Source of the DNA: Komagataeibacter xylinus | Lineage (GTDB): Bacteria; Pseudomonadota; Alphaproteobacteria; Acetobacterales; Acetobacteraceae | Reading direction: 5' to 3' | NCBI RefSeq assembly: GCF_009834365.1 | Contig: NZ_CP041348.1 | Location: 1,766,001 to 1,830,000, forward strand | DNA length: 64,000 bases | Shown here: in pieces, positions 26,146 through 34,826 of the stretch | Numbering within the stretch: position 1 is the first letter of the stretch | Layout of the letters: each line of letters starts with the position of its first letter | Position numbers and translations under genes: made by a program | The notes under the pieces: generated by a model | The model's input: only the letters and a program-made list of their open reading frames with translations | The model's database searches: none | Told to the model about the DNA's origin: nothing

Positions 26146-27101
26146 AGGCGCGGCTGCATACCGACTGGCGCCATACCCCCGATAGCGCGCGCGGGTGCGT
26201 GGCGGCCCTGGGTAATTTTGATGGCGTGCATCTCGGCCATGCCCATCTGGTCCATGCGCTGCATGCCGCCCGCCCCGAGTGTGAACTGGCGGTCGTGACC
26301 TTCGAGCCGCATCCGCGCGAACTCTTCCGCCCGCAGGACCCGCCCTTTCGCCTGACCCTGCCCGAGGAGCGTTTTGCAGCGCTTGCCGCCCTTGGGGTCA
26401 GGCATGTGTTCCAGATCGGGTTCGACCCCGAATTCAGCGCCATGAGCGCCGAGCATTTCGTTACCCGCGTGCTGCATGAAGGGCTTGGCCTGCGCCATGT
26501 CGCCTGCGGCATGGATTTTGCCTTTGGCCACCGCAGGCAGGGCAATGTCGATTTCCTGACCGAGCAGACCGAGGCGCTGGGCATCGGGCTGACGGTGGTG
26601 CCGCCGCTTTCCGATTCGCTTGGGCCGTATTCCTCAAGCCGCATCCGCAGGCTGTTGCAGGATGGCTACCCCGAGCGCGCGGCGGAGGAACTCGGCCGCC
26701 CGTGGTCGATTCGCGGTGTGGTGCAGCATGGCGACAAGCGTGGCCGCCTGCTTGGCTTCCCCACCGCCAACATTTCCCTTGGCCGCCACCTCGAACCCGC
26801 GCGCGGGGTCTATGCGGTGAGCGTGCGCCTGCCTGATGGCCGGGTCTGCCCCGGCGTTGCCAATATCGGCCGCAGGCCCACCATCAATGACGGGCAGGAA
26901 AGCCGGCTGGAAGTGCATCTGCTCGGCTTTGAGGGCGATCTGTATGGTCAGACCCTGTCGGTGGCACTCCATACGCTGCTGCGCGCCGAGCGCCGGTTTG
27001 ACGGGCTTGATGCGCTCAAGGCGCAGATCGCGCGTGATTCCGCGCAGGCCAGCGCGTGGCTTGCCGCGCACCAGTCCGCCAGCCCGCCCGCCAAGGCTTG
27101 A
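26142..27101 (+). CDS. ribF: Bifunctional riboflavin kinase / FAD synthetase
   Basis: 319 residues. The N-terminal adenylyltransferase half has LGNFDGVHLGHAHL and FEPHPRELF; the C-terminal flavokinase half has KRGRLLGFPTANI and GVANIGRRPTIND. It makes FMN and FAD from riboflavin. It is translationally coupled to mtnC by a 4-base overlap. ileS lies about 100 bases further on, the common ribF-ileS-lspA order. Confidence 0.96.
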   Translation: MKARLHTDWRHTPDSARGCVAALGNFDGVHLGHAHLVHALHAARPECELAVVTFEPHPRELFRPQDPPFRLTLPEERFAALAALGVRHVFQIGFDPEFSAMSAEHFVTRVLHEGLGLRHVACGMDFAFGHRRQGNVDFLTEQTEALGIGLTVVPPLSDSLGPYSSSRIRRLLQDGYPERAAEELGRPWSIRGVVQHGDKRGRLLGFPTANISLGRHLEPARGVYAVSVRLPDGRVCPGVANIGRRPTINDGQESRLEVHLLGFEGDLYGQTLSVALHTLLRAERRFDGLDALKAQIARDSAQASAWLAAHQSASPPAKA

Positions 27102-27199
27102 CCGCGCCGCGCCGCCGCACCCATAAGATTGCGCCCCCTGATGTTACGCGTCCCCTGGGGCCAGCTGAACTTTCCCCTGCCAGAAGAACAGAACAGGCC

Positions 27200-30073
27200 A
27201 TGTCCGAGTCAAAACCACAGGATCTCTACCGGGAGACGGTCTTCCTGCCGACGACCTCCTTCCCCATGCGCGGCAACCTGCCCCGGCGGGAACCCGAGAT
27301 TCTGGCGGGGTGGGAAGGCGAAAAGCTTGATGCGCGTCTGTTCGAGCAGGCGAAGGGGCGTGACGTGTTCATGCTCCATGATGGCCCGCCCTACGCCAAC
27401 GGCCACCTGCATATCGGCCACGCGCTGAACAAGATCCTCAAGGACGTGATCAACCGCGCCCACCGCATGGCGGGCTACGGCATCCATTACGTGCCGGGCT
27501 GGGACTGCCATGGCCTGCCGATCGAATGGAAGATCGAGGAGGAATACCGCAAGCGCGGGCAGGACAAGGACAGCGTGCCCGTGCTGCAGTTCCGCGCCGA
27601 GTGCCGCGCCTATGCCCAGAAATGGCTGGATACGCAGGCCAGCGAGTTCCGCAGGCTGGGCGTGCAGGCGGAGTGGGCAAACCGCTACGCCACCATGGAT
27701 TTCTCGTCAGAGGCGGCGATTGCGGGCGAGATTGGCAAATTCCTGCTCAACGGCCTGCTGTATCGTGGCCTGCGCCCGGTCATGTGGAGCCCGGTTGAAA
27801 AGACCGCGCTGGCCGAGGCCGAGATCGAATATCGCGACCACGAATCCACCGCCATTCACGTGGCCTTCCCCTTCGTGACCGACCCCACGCCCGCAAAGGC
27901 GCTCGAAGATGTGGCCGCCGTGATCTGGACCACTACGCCGTGGACCATCCCCGCCAACCGCGCCATCGCTTACGGTCCGGACATCACCTACGCCGTGGTG
28001 CGGGTTGATGGCGTGAGCGAGAACGCGACGCTGGAGCCCGAAGCAAAGGTGCTGGTGGCCGAGGACCTGATCGCGCCGTTCTGTGAGGCTGCCGGGGTGA
28101 CGGCCCACCACGTGCTGTACACCCTGCCGGGCAGCGCGCTTGAAGGCGCGATCTGCGCCCATCCGCTGCGCGGGCAGGGCTATGATTTTGATGTGCCGCT
28201 GCTACCCGGCGAGCATGTGACGACCGAGGCGGGCACGGGCCTCGTGCACACGGCCCCCGCCCATGGCGAGGACGACTTCAACCTTGGCCGCGCCTATGGC
28301 CTCGAAATCACCGAACTGGTGATGGATGATGGTCGCTACGCCGATTATGTGCCGCTCTTTGCCGGTGGTCATGTGTTCAAGGCCGCCGAGCCGGTGTGCC
28401 AGGCCCTGCTTGAGGCCATGCAGCGTGCAGTGAGCGCGGGCACCGCGCCAAGCGGGCTGGTGGCGCGGACGACGCTGGTCCATTCCTACCCGCATTCCTG
28501 GCGCTCGCGCGCGCCGATCATCTATCGCGCCACCCCGCAATGGTTCATCCGCATGGATGGCGAAGGCCACCTGCGCGACCGCGCGCTGGCAGCCCTTGAG
28601 AAAGTGACCTTCGTGCCCGCGCAGGCGCGTAACCGGCTGACCTCCATGGTCGCGGGCCGGCCTGACTGGTGCATCAGCCGCCAGCGTGCCTGGGGCGTGC
28701 CCATTGCCGTGTTCGTGGAAAAGCGCACCGGCGAGGTACTGCGCGATAAGGATGTGATGGAGCGCATCGTCACCGCCTTCCGCGCGGAAGGGGCGGATGC
28801 GTGGTACAGTTCGCCCGCGTCGCGCTTCCTTGGCGAAGGCCGCAACCCCGATGAGTACGAGCAGGTGTTCGACATCGTGGATGTGTGGTTCGAGAGTGGC
28901 TCGACCCATGCCTTCGTGCTCGGCCATGGCGACATGCCGTTCCCCGCCGACCTGTATCTTGAAGGCTCGGACCAGCATCGCGGCTGGTTCCAGTCCTCGC
29001 TGCTTGAAAGTGTCGGCACGCGCGGCGTCGCTCCCTACAAGGCGCTGGTGACCAATGGCTTCGTGCTCGATGAGCAGGGCCGCAAGATGTCGAAGTCGCT
29101 GGGCAATGTCATTGCCCCGCAGGATGTCAATGACAGTCTTGGCGCCGATATCCTGCGCCTGTGGGTCATGAACTCGGACACCAACGAGGACCTGCGCATC
29201 GGCAAGGAAATCCTCAAGCAGCAGGGCGAGCTTTACCGCCGCCTGCGCAACACGCTGCGCTGGCTGCTCGGCGCGCTTGACGGCTTTACCGAGGCCGAGC
29301 GCGTGCCCTACGGCGAACTGCCCGAGCTTGAACGCTGGGTGCTGCACCGCATGACCGAACTCGGCGGCCTCGTGGCCCGCGCGGTGGAAACGCATGAATG
29401 GGTTGGCGTCTACCCCGCGCTGCATGGCTTCTGCGCGGCTGACCTGTCGGCCTTCTACTTCGACGTGCGCAAGGACACCATCTACTGCGATGGTCCCCAC
29501 AGCCTCAAGCGCCGCGCGGCCCGCACCGTGCTTGACCACCTGCACCGCAACCTGTGCACGTGGCTGGCCCCGGTGCTGGTGTTTACGGCGGAGGAAGCCT
29601 GGCTGGCCCGCCCCGGCAATACCGAGAGCGTGCACCTGCAGGCATTCGAAGAACTGCCCATTGGGTGGAACGACCCCGAACTGGGCGAGCGCTGGGCCAT
29701 GCTGCGCGCCGTGCGCCGTGTCATCACCACCGAGATCGAGACCGCGCGGCGTGACGGGCTGGTCAAGTCCTCGCTGCAGGCAGCGCTCGAACTGCCCCTG
29801 TCGGAAGCGGAAGCCGCACGGTTTGCAGGTGTGGACTGGGCGGAGCTGAGCATTGTCTCGCAGGCCGATGTAACGGTGGTGGCGGGCAGCGGCTCGATCT
29901 ATCTGGGCGAGGACGAGGCGCAGGAGGGCACGCCGCACGGCATTCCCACCATCAGCGTGGCGACCGGTCATAAATGCGCGCGCTGCTGGAAGGTGCTGGA
30001 AGAGGTGGGGCAGGACGCCACCCACCCCGAGCTGTGCCTGCGCTGTGTCGATGTGGTGCAGGGCAAGGCATAG
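27200..30073 (+). CDS. ileS: Isoleucyl-tRNA synthetase
   Basis: 957 residues (family about 940). Class I synthetase: HIGH motif as PYANGHLHIGHALNK (near residue 70), CP1 editing domain with WTTTPWTIPANRAIAYG, KMSKS as GRKMSKSLGN (about 630), and a C-terminal zinc finger CARCWK...CLRCVDV. The ATG at 27200-27202 matches the family start; a longer frame to 27056 only overlaps ribF. lspA begins five bases after its stop. Confidence 0.97.
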   Translation: MSESKPQDLYRETVFLPTTSFPMRGNLPRREPEILAGWEGEKLDARLFEQAKGRDVFMLHDGPPYANGHLHIGHALNKILKDVINRAHRMAGYGIHYVPGWDCHGLPIEWKIEEEYRKRGQDKDSVPVLQFRAECRAYAQKWLDTQASEFRRLGVQAEWANRYATMDFSSEAAIAGEIGKFLLNGLLYRGLRPVMWSPVEKTALAEAEIEYRDHESTAIHVAFPFVTDPTPAKALEDVAAVIWTTTPWTIPANRAIAYGPDITYAVVRVDGVSENATLEPEAKVLVAEDLIAPFCEAAGVTAHHVLYTLPGSALEGAICAHPLRGQGYDFDVPLLPGEHVTTEAGTGLVHTAPAHGEDDFNLGRAYGLEITELVMDDGRYADYVPLFAGGHVFKAAEPVCQALLEAMQRAVSAGTAPSGLVARTTLVHSYPHSWRSRAPIIYRATPQWFIRMDGEGHLRDRALAALEKVTFVPAQARNRLTSMVAGRPDWCISRQRAWGVPIAVFVEKRTGEVLRDKDVMERIVTAFRAEGADAWYSSPASRFLGEGRNPDEYEQVFDIVDVWFESGSTHAFVLGHGDMPFPADLYLEGSDQHRGWFQSSLLESVGTRGVAPYKALVTNGFVLDEQGRKMSKSLGNVIAPQDVNDSLGADILRLWVMNSDTNEDLRIGKEILKQQGELYRRLRNTLRWLLGALDGFTEAERVPYGELPELERWVLHRMTELGGLVARAVETHEWVGVYPALHGFCAADLSAFYFDVRKDTIYCDGPHSLKRRAARTVLDHLHRNLCTWLAPVLVFTAEEAWLARPGNTESVHLQAFEELPIGWNDPELGERWAMLRAVRRVITTEIETARRDGLVKSSLQAALELPLSEAEAARFAGVDWAELSIVSQADVTVVAGSGSIYLGEDEAQEGTPHGIPTISVATGHKCARCWKVLEEVGQDATHPELCLRCVDVVQGKA

Positions 30074-30078
30074 GCACG

Positions 30079-30552
30079 ATGAACAACCGCGTTCTGGGCG
30101 CCGTCTGCCTTCTGGGCGCGCTGGTGGCCGACCAGGCCAGCAAATACTGGATACTCGATATCTATGACCTGCCGGCACGTGAAAGCGTGCCGGTGCTGCC
30201 GGGCCTGAATCTGACCATGGTCTGGAACCACGCCATCACCTTCGGCATGCTGGGCGGCGCGGGGGCTGCGGGCCGCATCATCTTCTCGGTCGCGGCACTG
30301 CTGATCGTGGCGGGGCTGGGTGTATGGATGGCGCGCACCCGGCGGCAATGGGTGGCGGTGGCGCTGGGCATGATCATGGGTGGGGCGATTGGCAACGTGA
30401 TCGACCGGCTGCGTTTTGGCGCGGTGGTCGATTTCATCCATGCCCATGCCTATGGCTGGTCATGGCCGGTGTTCAACATCGCCGATGCGCTGATAGATTG
30501 TGGCGTTGCGATCCTGATCATCGACAACCTGCGTGATCGCGATGCAAACTAG
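30079..30552 (+). CDS. lspA: Lipoprotein signal peptidase
   Basis: 157 residues with four TM helices. It cleaves the signal peptide from lipid-modified prolipoproteins at the inner membrane. The two catalytic Asp are Asp118 (RFGAVVDFIHAH) and Asp136 (FNIADALID); GGAIGNVIDRL and LVADQASKYW are family motifs. It follows ileS by five bases, and a lipoprotein gene follows. Confidence 0.96.
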   Translation: MNNRVLGAVCLLGALVADQASKYWILDIYDLPARESVPVLPGLNLTMVWNHAITFGMLGGAGAAGRIIFSVAALLIVAGLGVWMARTRRQWVAVALGMIMGGAIGNVIDRLRFGAVVDFIHAHAYGWSWPVFNIADALIDCGVAILIIDNLRDRDAN

Positions 30553-30610
30553 GGGAGGCGGAGCGTGCATATGCTTGCCGAACCGTTCCACTAACGGTAA
30601 TAGGCGAGAT

Positions 30611-31135
30611 ATGGCGATTTCAGCTCTCAGACCCCTTTCCTGTGCATTGCTTGTCTCGAGCGGTTTCATGCTCTCGGGGTGCACGGGTGCCGATGTTTCG
30701 CGCGCTTTCGGGCTCGAGCGCAGCCTGCCGGATGAATACACCGTCACCACCCGCGCGCCGCTGTCCATGCCGCCTTCGGATGAACTCGGCGCACCCAACA
30801 GCAACGCGGTCCAGCGCGCGCAGGATACCAACCCGCGCATGCAGGCGCTTGAAACCCTCTCGCCCAACGTGGCGCTGCAGGGTGCTGATGGCACGGGCAG
30901 CGTGGGGCAGACCGCCCTTGTTGGTGAAGCGCAGGAAGCCGCGAACGAGCCAGACAAGGGCGAGATGGGCCGGGCTGATACCAGTTTTGTGGACAAGCTG
31001 ATGTTCTGGCATGGCGGCGGGGCGGGGAGCCTGGTCAATGGCAAGGCAGAAAATGCCCGCCTGCGTGAGGATTCGGCCCTTGGCCGCAACCTGACCCAGG
31101 GGGCGACCCCTACCGTAAGCGGCCCGACCAAATAA
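30611..31135 (+). CDS. DUF3035 lipoprotein
   Basis: 174 residues. The lipobox LSGC (Cys24) marks a lipoprotein. The motif FGLERSLPDEYTVTTRAPLS (about residues 33-52) is characteristic of the DUF3035 family, found downstream of lspA in many alphaproteobacteria; function unknown. The C-terminal half is polar and low-complexity. The ATG at 30611 is preferred over an upstream one at 30533 because it gives the signal peptide. Confidence 0.88.
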   Translation: MAISALRPLSCALLVSSGFMLSGCTGADVSRAFGLERSLPDEYTVTTRAPLSMPPSDELGAPNSNAVQRAQDTNPRMQALETLSPNVALQGADGTGSVGQTALVGEAQEAANEPDKGEMGRADTSFVDKLMFWHGGGAGSLVNGKAENARLREDSALGRNLTQGATPTVSGPTK

Positions 31136-31192
31136 GAGGCTGGCCTTGCATGGGCAGCATCATGCTGCTCCACCAACTGCCGGTTTATCTGC

Positions 31193-33058
31193 ATGAACAC
31201 GTCTTCCACGCCTGAACTGCCGGTCATCCGTCGCCTGTCGGAGCAGGTGGTCAATCGCATTGCCGCAGGCGAGGTGATCGAGCGCCCGGCAGCCGCACTC
31301 AAGGAACTGGTGGAAAACGCGCTGGATTCGGGCGCACGGCGCATTGGTATCCGCCTCGACCGGGGGGGGATCGACCGCATCGAGGTGACCGATGACGGCT
31401 GCGGCATGTCGCCCGATGACCTGTGCCTTGCCGTGGAGCGGCACTGCACCTCCAAACTGCGTGACGAGACGCTGGTGCGTATCTCCACCCTTGGCTTCAG
31501 GGGTGAGGCGCTGCCCTCCATCGGGGCTGCGGCGCGGCTTACGGTCATGTCGCGTCGGCATGGGGCGGATTCGGCGTGGTCCATCCGCGTGGAAGGGGGG
31601 GCTGTCAGCCAGCCCGAACCCTGCGCCGGGCCTGCGGGCACCCGCGTGCTGGTGGAGGACCTGTTCTTTGCCACCCCCGCGCGGCGTAAATTCCTCAAAA
31701 GCCCGCGTGTCGAATCCAGTCATGCCGAGAACGTGGTGCGCAGGCTCGCACTCTCCGCCCCGCATGTGGCGTTCAGGCTGGAATTTGACCAGCGCGTGGT
31801 CCTTGACCTGCCCGCGCAGGATCGCGCCGCCCGCGTTGCGGCCATTCTTGAGGCCGGTCAGGCTGATGGCCTGCTGGCGGTTGAAGGCCAGCGTGGTGAC
31901 CTGAAACTGAGCGGCTATATCTGCGCGCCATCGGTGCACCGGGCTACGGCAAACGGACAGATGCTGCTCGTCAACGGCCGGCCGGTGGTCGATCCCGTGC
32001 TGCGCACAGCGGTGCGGGTGGCCTATCGTAACGTAATGGAGCACGGGCGGCATGCGGTGGTTGCCCTGTCGCTGGAAATTCCGCCCGAGCAGGTGGATGT
32101 GAACGTACATCCCGCCAAGACCGAACTGCGCTATGCCGACTCGGCTGCGGTGCGCGCACTGGTCATTGGCGCGCTGGGCCGCGCCCTTGGCACCGGTGCG
32201 GGTGTGGCAGGCGTGCGGCCCGACCTGCTTCAGTCGCGCGGTCCATCATCGGCGCGGATCTGGTACCCGCCCGAGCGCGGGAATGACGCGGCGGACCTGT
32301 CCACCCGCATGGCGGCCCCGCAGGCGTCCGCTCCGCAGGCCGATCCGGGTCTGCCGCCTGGCTTTGCCGAGTCGTCGCTGCCGCTCGCAGCCCTGCCTGC
32401 GGCCCGCAAGGCGGTGCCTGAAGCCGTGCTTGAGCATGCGGACACCACGGCGGCCATGGCCCACCCGCTGGGGGCTGCGGTGGCGCAGGTGCTGGGCACC
32501 TATATCCTGTCACAAACGGCGGATGGCGCGCTTGTGCTGGTGGACCAGCACGCCGCCCATGAGCGCCTGACGCATGAAATCCTGCGCGCGCAGTATCTTG
32601 GTGGCGAGATCCGCGCCCAGCGACTCCTGCTGCCCGAGGTGGTGGACCTGCAAGCCCGGCAGGTGGCGGTGCTGCTGCCCTTTGCACCCGCGCTGGCCCG
32701 GCTGGGCATCGAGATCGAACCCTTTGGCGGCACGGCGGTGCTCGTGCGCGCCCTGCCTGCGCTGCTGGGCAAGGAAAATCCGGCGGCCATGCTGCGCGAT
32801 CTGGCCGAGGAACTGGAGGCGGACGAGCTTTCTGACCCCACCCAGGCCGATGCGCTGGACAGCCGTATGGATGCGATCATTGCCCGCATGGCCTGCCACG
32901 GCAGCGTGCGGGCGGGCCGCAGGCTCACACACGAGGAAATGAACGCCCTGCTGCGCGACATGGAACGCACGCCGCGCGCGGGCACCTGCTCGCATGGCCG
33001 CCCCACCTGGCTGAAGCTGGAAAAGGCCGATCTGGAGCGGATGTTCGGCCGCCGCTAG
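31193..33058 (+). CDS. mutL: DNA mismatch repair protein MutL
   Basis: 621 residues. GHKL ATPase N-domain: VVNRIAAGEVIERPAAALKE, ENALDSGARRI, DDGCGM, STLGFRGEALPSI. A Pro/Ala-rich linker (about 355-430) leads to the C-terminal dimerisation domain, which contains DQHAAHERLTHE, the DQHA-x2-E-x4-E endonuclease motif, and ACHGSVRAGRRL and GTCSHGRPT. It therefore probably nicks DNA itself, as in MutH-less bacteria. It lies 57 bases after the DUF3035 gene. Confidence 0.96.
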   Translation: MNTSSTPELPVIRRLSEQVVNRIAAGEVIERPAAALKELVENALDSGARRIGIRLDRGGIDRIEVTDDGCGMSPDDLCLAVERHCTSKLRDETLVRISTLGFRGEALPSIGAAARLTVMSRRHGADSAWSIRVEGGAVSQPEPCAGPAGTRVLVEDLFFATPARRKFLKSPRVESSHAENVVRRLALSAPHVAFRLEFDQRVVLDLPAQDRAARVAAILEAGQADGLLAVEGQRGDLKLSGYICAPSVHRATANGQMLLVNGRPVVDPVLRTAVRVAYRNVMEHGRHAVVALSLEIPPEQVDVNVHPAKTELRYADSAAVRALVIGALGRALGTGAGVAGVRPDLLQSRGPSSARIWYPPERGNDAADLSTRMAAPQASAPQADPGLPPGFAESSLPLAALPAARKAVPEAVLEHADTTAAMAHPLGAAVAQVLGTYILSQTADGALVLVDQHAAHERLTHEILRAQYLGGEIRAQRLLLPEVVDLQARQVAVLLPFAPALARLGIEIEPFGGTAVLVRALPALLGKENPAAMLRDLAEELEADELSDPTQADALDSRMDAIIARMACHGSVRAGRRLTHEEMNALLRDMERTPRAGTCSHGRPTWLKLEKADLERMFGRR

Positions 33059-33192
33059 GCCCGGCAGCAGGGTTGCCGGGGTGTAGGGCAGGGGCGCCAT
33101 GGCATGCGTCATGCCGGGGTTGCTCTGCATAATGTGAGCGGGGTGTGGCTGGATTCTGAGCCGCCAACGCTCCTAGGGTCAGCGCATCATTC

Positions 33193-34728
33193 ATGGATGA
33201 TGTGAGACCGAATGTGCATCCGATCCTGCTCTCCCTAGTTACGTATCTGCCCCTTGTCGGGGCTGCGGCCATCCTGCTCACGCGCGGCACGGCCCAGAAC
33301 ATCGAGACCGCCGCACGCTGGGTGGCGTTGTGGACCAGCGGCATCGTGTTCGTGCTGGCCGTGATCATGTGGGTGCAGTTCAACCCTGCAAGGCCCGGCA
33401 TCCAGTTCGAGCAGCAGGTCGGGTGGGCCAGTGGCGCGGGCATCTCCTACCATGTGGGGGTTGATGGCATCAGCCTCATGTTCGTGCTGCTTTCCGCCTT
33501 CCTCACGCCGCTGGCCATCATTGGCGGGTGGCGGCAGGTCACGGGCCGGGTGCGCGACTACATGGTCGCCATGCTGGTGCTGGAAACGACGCTGATCGGC
33601 CTGTTCTCGGCGCTGGATCTGGTGCTGTTCTATGTGTTCTATGAAGCAACGCTGCTGCCCGCCAGCCTGATGATTGGCGTATGGGGCGGCCCGCGCCGGG
33701 TCTGGGCCTCGCTGCAGTTCTTCCTGTTCACCTTTGGCGGGTCGCTGTTCATGCTGCTCGCCCTGCTGGCCATGTGGAACGCCACCGGCACCACCGACAT
33801 AGTGGCCCTGCAGCATCATGGCTTTGGCCATGGCATGCAGTGCTGGCTGCTGGCGGGCTTCATCATTGCCTTTGGCGTCAAGCTGCCGCTGTTTCCGCTG
33901 CATGCGTGGCTGCCCGATGCCTACACGGAGGCCCCAACCCCGGCCTCGGTCATGCTCTCTGGCGTGCTGTCAAAGGCGGGGGCATACGGCCTGCTGCGTT
34001 TCGGTGTGATGATGTTCCCCGATGCGGCGCGGCTGTTCGCCCCCGTGGTGCTGACGCTGGGCGTGATTGCGGTGATCTACGCCGCCATCATCGCACTGGC
34101 GCAGACCGACATGAAGCGCGTGATCGCCTATTCCTCGTTCTCGCATATGGGGGTGATTGCCATCGGGCTGTTTACGCTGACACCCGAGGGGATTGATGGC
34201 GCGATTTTCCAGATGCTGTCGCATGGCATCGTGATTGCGGCGCTGTTCTTCTGTGTCTCCGCCGTGTCGTGGCGGGCGGAAACGCGCGAGATCAGCGCAT
34301 TCTCCGGCGTGGCGCACAAGATGCCGGTGCTCGCTACGCTCGCCATGCTGTTCGTCATGGCCAATATCGGCCTGCCGGGCACGGGTGCCTTCGTGGGTGA
34401 GTTTCTGGTCATGGTGGGCGCGCTGCATGTCTCGTTCTGGCTGGCCTTCCTCGGCGGCACGAGCATGATCCTGGGGGCGGTCTATATGCTGGTGCTTTAC
34501 CGCCGCGTGCTGTTTGGCGCGGACAGGGGCGGCATCGTAGCCCTGCTGCGTGACCTGACCGGGCAGGAACTTGCCGTGCTGGTGCCCTTGGCCATCGTCA
34601 CGGTGTGGATGGGGGTGCACCCCAACTCGTTCCTGCGCGTGTTTGACCCGGCCGTGACCTACCTGCTGCACCCGCTGGCCACCGTGGCCGCAGTCGAGCC
34701 CACGCAGATCACGCATGTGGCAGGATAG
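33193..34728 (+). CDS. nuoM: NADH-quinone oxidoreductase subunit M-like protein (solitary)
   Basis: 511 residues, about 14 TM helices, matching NuoM length (about 509). Proton-channel residues typical of NuoM are present: Glu in FYEATLLPAS, Lys in GVKLPLFPLHAWLPDAY, Lys in LSGVLSKAGAYG, His in YSSFSHMGVIAIG and Glu in GAFVGEFLVM. Complex I subunit M pumps protons. What is odd is the context: no nuoL, nuoN or other nuo gene is next to it; mutL precedes and parE faces it. It may be a paralogue of the operon copy or serve another respiratory complex (inference). Confidence 0.88.
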   Translation: MDDVRPNVHPILLSLVTYLPLVGAAAILLTRGTAQNIETAARWVALWTSGIVFVLAVIMWVQFNPARPGIQFEQQVGWASGAGISYHVGVDGISLMFVLLSAFLTPLAIIGGWRQVTGRVRDYMVAMLVLETTLIGLFSALDLVLFYVFYEATLLPASLMIGVWGGPRRVWASLQFFLFTFGGSLFMLLALLAMWNATGTTDIVALQHHGFGHGMQCWLLAGFIIAFGVKLPLFPLHAWLPDAYTEAPTPASVMLSGVLSKAGAYGLLRFGVMMFPDAARLFAPVVLTLGVIAVIYAAIIALAQTDMKRVIAYSSFSHMGVIAIGLFTLTPEGIDGAIFQMLSHGIVIAALFFCVSAVSWRAETREISAFSGVAHKMPVLATLAMLFVMANIGLPGTGAFVGEFLVMVGALHVSFWLAFLGGTSMILGAVYMLVLYRRVLFGADRGGIVALLRDLTGQELAVLVPLAIVTVWMGVHPNSFLRVFDPAVTYLLHPLATVAAVEPTQITHVAG

Positions 34729-34732
34729 GGAA

Positions 34733-34792
34733 TGATAAAAGTTTTTGGGTGCCGCCTTTTTTTAAAAAGGCGGCGTTCTTTTGAAGCTTTTT
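34733..34792 (-). repeat. Intergenic palindromic element, copy 4
   Basis: Inverted relative to copy 1: ATAAAAGTTTTTGGGTGCCGCC, T/A-rich centre, GGCGGCGTTCTTTTGAAGCTTTTT. It lies between the convergent 3' ends of nuoM and parE and is followed by a separate terminator. Confidence 0.85.
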
Positions 34793-34793
34793 G

Positions 34794-34826
34794 AAACCCG
34801 GCCCATCCTGGAGGCCGGGTTTTTTA
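34794..34826 (+). terminator. Rho-independent terminator after nuoM
   Basis: AACCCGGC stem (34795-34802) pairs with GCCGGGTT (34814-34821), then a T run reaching into the parE stop codon (34824-34826). It ends the nuoM transcript; on the minus strand it may act for parE too. Confidence 0.85.

Noticed and set aside
28202..30178. Long open frame antisense to ileS
   Set aside because: His/Gln/Gly-rich translation typical of antisense frames in high-GC DNA; ileS is intact on the other strand.
33060..33080. Hairpin CCCGGCA/TGCCGGG after mutL as a terminator
   Set aside because: The stem is good but there is no T run, so termination cannot be claimed.
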